A DNA stretch of 6,754 nt from JARRRD01 sp046706685 (GTDB lineage: Bacteria > Nitrospirota > Thermodesulfovibrionia > Thermodesulfovibrionales > UBA6898). The position numbers and the translations under genes were made by a program. How positions within the stretch are numbered: the first letter of the stretch is position 1; each line of letters opens with the position of its first letter. Below, piece after piece: positions 5,671 through 6,754 of the stretch. The notes beneath the pieces are model-generated. The model made no database searches. It was not told the DNA's origin and saw nothing but the letters and a program-made list of their open reading frames with translations. Where the stretch lies: the NCBI GenBank assembly GCA_046706685.1, contig JBJKPE010000001.1:1-6754 (forward strand), written 5' to 3'.

Positions 5671-5747
5671 TGGCGCGCCCTGAGGGAGTCGAACCCCCGA
5701 CCTGCGGATTCGTAGTCCGACGCTCTATCCAGCTGAGCTAAGGGCGC
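5671..5747 (-). tRNA. tRNA-Arg (anticodon ACG), CCA encoded
   Basis: The minus strand folds into a full cloverleaf of 77 bases. The acceptor stem is GCGCCCT with AGGGCGC, the D arm GCTC with GAGC, the anticodon loop CTACGAA, and the T arm GGGGG with CCCTC around TTCGACT; G discriminator and encoded CCA follow. Anticodon ACG is at 5711-5713 and, after A-to-I editing by TadA, reads CGU, CGC and CGA. The outermost anticodon-stem pair (T-C) is mismatched, as tolerated in some tRNAs. It begins nine bases after the lipoprotein stop codon with no room for its own upstream promoter outside that gene. Confidence 0.96.
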
Positions 5748-5756
5748 ACATATTAA

Positions 5757-6326
5757 CTAACCGTTCTTCAAGCCTTTCACCAGCACTATGCCGTACTTCG
5801 CGTGCTCGAAAGGATGAATATTATGAAGTTCGGGTCTGGCATAGATCCAGCCCCACTTCTTGCCCGCCGGAGGAAATATCTGGTTCTTCCCTTCGTCGAC
5901 CCTTATTCCTGCCGCGGGATTGTTCGGCTCGCCGGACTTCGAGGTCAAAGTTAGTCCCTGCATCTGGAAGTCAGGCAGGAAATCGCCCACAAAAACCGTA
6001 AGGTCGGAGCTCGGGATCTTGAACTCGCTGTGTAAACCCACCGTGTACTCGGTAATCTTCTTGGTCGTCTTGTCCTCCACTGCGATCACAACGGCCTTCC
6101 ATTTTCCCTTGACCGAGTCCGGAACAACCACGTTCGTCTCACCCTTCGGCACTACCACCTGACCTGGCGGCATCTGTCCGGGCATGCCGGCCTGGGGACC
6201 GGCCTGGGGCATCTGCTGTCCAGGCATGCCTGGCTGCGGAGCGGGCTGCTCCTGTTTCTTCTGACATGCACCGACCGCTGCCAGCAGGGAAAGACTGCAT
6301 ACAACAGCAAGAAATTTCTTTTTCAT
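5757..6326 (-). CDS. DUF2155-like lipoprotein with a Pro/Gly/Gln-rich linker
   Basis: The 189-residue protein has a lipoprotein signal: MKKK, a hydrophobic stretch, and lipobox VGAC with the lipidated Cys at 21. A flexible linker (about 22-60) rich in Pro, Gly, Gln and Met contains GMPGQ twice (33-37 and 47-51). The globular part (about 66-189) has the look of DUF2155: VKGKWKAVVIAVEDK, a beta-rich middle with FKIPSSDLTVFVGDFLPDF, then GIRVDEGKNQIF, GKKWGWIYARPE and HPFEHAKYGIVL. Such proteins are small periplasmic or outer-membrane lipoproteins of unknown role; residue 22 is Gln, which does not signal inner-membrane retention, so outer-membrane sorting is likely. The start is well supported by AGGAGG at 6335-6340, eight bases before ATG. 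It lies 79 bases after tRNA-Ser and nine before tRNA-Arg, same strand. DUF2155 is assigned from resemblance. Confidence 0.85.
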   Translation of the reverse strand: MKKKFLAVVCSLSLLAAVGACQKKQEQPAPQPGMPGQQMPQAGPQAGMPGQMPPGQVVVPKGETNVVVPDSVKGKWKAVVIAVEDKTTKKITEYTVGLHSEFKIPSSDLTVFVGDFLPDFQMQGLTLTSKSGEPNNPAAGIRVDEGKNQIFPPAGKKWGWIYARPELHNIHPFEHAKYGIVLVKGLKNG

Positions 6327-6405
6327 CCGGGAATCCTCCTTTGAGCTAAAATTCAGTGATCTTAGCCTTCGTCCTTAATATTCCTAATTATTCCAGTCTC
6401 TGAAA

Positions 6406-6498
6406 TGGCGGAGAGGCAGGGATTCGAACCCTGGGTGAAGTTTTACCTCCACAACCGCTTAGCAGGCGGCTGCCTTCGACCGACTCGGCCACCTCTCC
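6406..6498 (-). tRNA. tRNA-Ser (anticodon GCT), CCA encoded
   Basis: A 93-base class II tRNA on the minus strand. The acceptor stem is GGAGAGG with CCTCTCC, the anticodon loop CTGCTAA sits in a CCGC/GCGG stem, and a long variable arm (TGTGGAGGTAAAACTTCAC) is typical of serine tRNAs. The T arm is CAGGG-TTCGAAT-CCCTG, followed by discriminator G and encoded CCA. Anticodon GCT at 6461-6463 reads AGC and AGU. A near-consensus promoter lies just upstream. Confidence 0.96.
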
Positions 6499-6509
6499 CA
6501 AAACACTAT

Positions 6510-6538
6510 ATAATACTTCAAACCTTACACTTTGTAAA
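6510..6538 (-). promoter_or_regulatory. Sigma70-type promoter of tRNA-Ser
   Basis: On the minus strand TTTACA (6538-6533) and TATTAT (6515-6510) are separated by exactly 17 bases, placing the transcription start near 6503, a few bases before the mature tRNA 5' end. It may drive the lipoprotein and tRNA-Arg as well. Confidence 0.75.
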
Positions 6539-6557
6539 GAAAACCGGGGAGCCCGGT
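6536..6557 (-). terminator. Rho-independent terminator of a minus-strand transcript from upstream
   Basis: On the minus strand ACCGGG pairs perfectly with CCCGGT around a CTC loop and is followed by TTTCTTT. It sits directly before, and its T-tract overlaps, the -35 box of the tRNA-Ser promoter. It should end a transcript entering from the right edge of the window. Confidence 0.6.
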
Positions 6558-6754
6558 GGTCTCCGAAAAAAGTTGGCTCCCTGAAAACCTCCTTTTTGAA
6601 ACAGAGGAGACTGGGGAGATCTTCCGAAAGATGATATTCCTGGATATTCCCCCTTCGGCATAGGGGATGAAGGGGGAATATTCAGGACGCTTTGTTGCCT
6701 TGCCTATAAATCTGTCGCAGACCCGGGGAACACGAAGAAAGATTCCGGACAAGC
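6558..6754 (-). other. Hairpin-rich region at the window edge, possible 3' part of a structured RNA
   Basis: No supported gene is seen. The region holds a nearly perfect 19-base inverted repeat (6638-6656 with 6669-6687, one G/A difference, 12-base loop). It also has a small hairpin of ATCTT with AAGAT around TCGG (about 6619-6632), CTCCT pairing with AGGAG (about 6590-6610), and GGGAGCC (6581-6575, minus strand), which could pair into the terminator. Together with the downstream terminator this could be the 3' part of a non-coding RNA or a leader, or the 3' untranslated part of a gene outside the window. It does not match 4.5S, 6S, tmRNA or a riboswitch class that I recognise. Confidence 0.35.
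6638..6687. repeat. 19-base inverted repeat with a 12-base loop
   Basis: TCCTGGATATTCCCCCTTC (6638-6656) and GAAGGGGGAATATTCAGGA (6669-6687) are complementary except for one position, which can form a G-T wobble in RNA. No T-run follows on either strand, so it is not a simple terminator. Confidence 0.8.

Noticed and set aside
5671..5747. tRNA-Arg as an integration site (attB) for a genomic island
   Set aside because: No duplicated tRNA 3' end and no integrase gene are visible in the window.
6525..6752. 75-codon minus-strand open frame reaching the window edge
   Set aside because: It runs through a 19-base inverted repeat, a terminator and the tRNA-Ser promoter, and its start is a TTG with no visible ribosome binding site. 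A coding end of an upstream gene cannot be fully excluded without more sequence.
1..6754. CRISPR array or retron RNA
   Set aside because: No regularly spaced repeats of 24-40 bases and no reverse transcriptase or cas gene are present.

Overview
The window looks like an accessory, rearranged stretch of a Gram-negative chromosome, most likely from a deltaproteobacterium (Desulfobacterota, Syntrophia-like). That placement is an inference from the SEAEFSHGLCPDCAKKLYP sensor-protein tail, the IPT-like remnant, the lipoprotein type and moderate GC content. It was not tested by any search.

Left part (1-856): the 3' end of an IS4-type transposase gene broken by an in-frame amber codon. The element's right end sits directly against the last ~30 codons of a PAS/response-regulator-type signalling protein, so the IS appears to have cut that gene. 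About 330 bases without a convincing gene follow. At 857-1426 lies a small K+ channel-like membrane protein with a TVGYGD filter. It converges on a short HU-like DNA-binding protein (minus strand, 1510-1764), whose terminator lies between the two genes.

Middle (1765-4347): a structured intergenic region precedes a two-gene plus-strand cassette. The first gene is a 429-residue SMC/ABC-type AAA_21 ATPase (2017-3306). Four bases later comes a 218-residue DUF4276-like protein (3311-3967) carrying a TOPRIM-like E...DxD pattern. Together they resemble an OLD nuclease split into separate ATPase and TOPRIM subunits, an arrangement known from anti-phage systems such as PARIS. This is the strongest candidate for an undescribed defence module here. 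The cassette ends in a small hairpin and abuts a headless C-terminal fragment of an IPT/TIG-like repeat protein, which suggests integration into or next to a broken gene.

Right part (4348-6754): all recognisable genes are on the minus strand. They are a secreted protein of unknown function with a BamE-like segment (4599-5309), then in transcription order tRNA-Ser(GCT), a DUF2155-like lipoprotein and tRNA-Arg(ACG), closed by a strong terminator. A near-consensus sigma70 promoter precedes tRNA-Ser, and no terminator is visible before tRNA-Arg, so this may be a mixed tRNA-mRNA-tRNA operon. Upstream of it, at 6541-6687, is a hairpin-rich stretch ending in a minus-strand terminator, possibly the 3' end of an RNA that starts outside the window.
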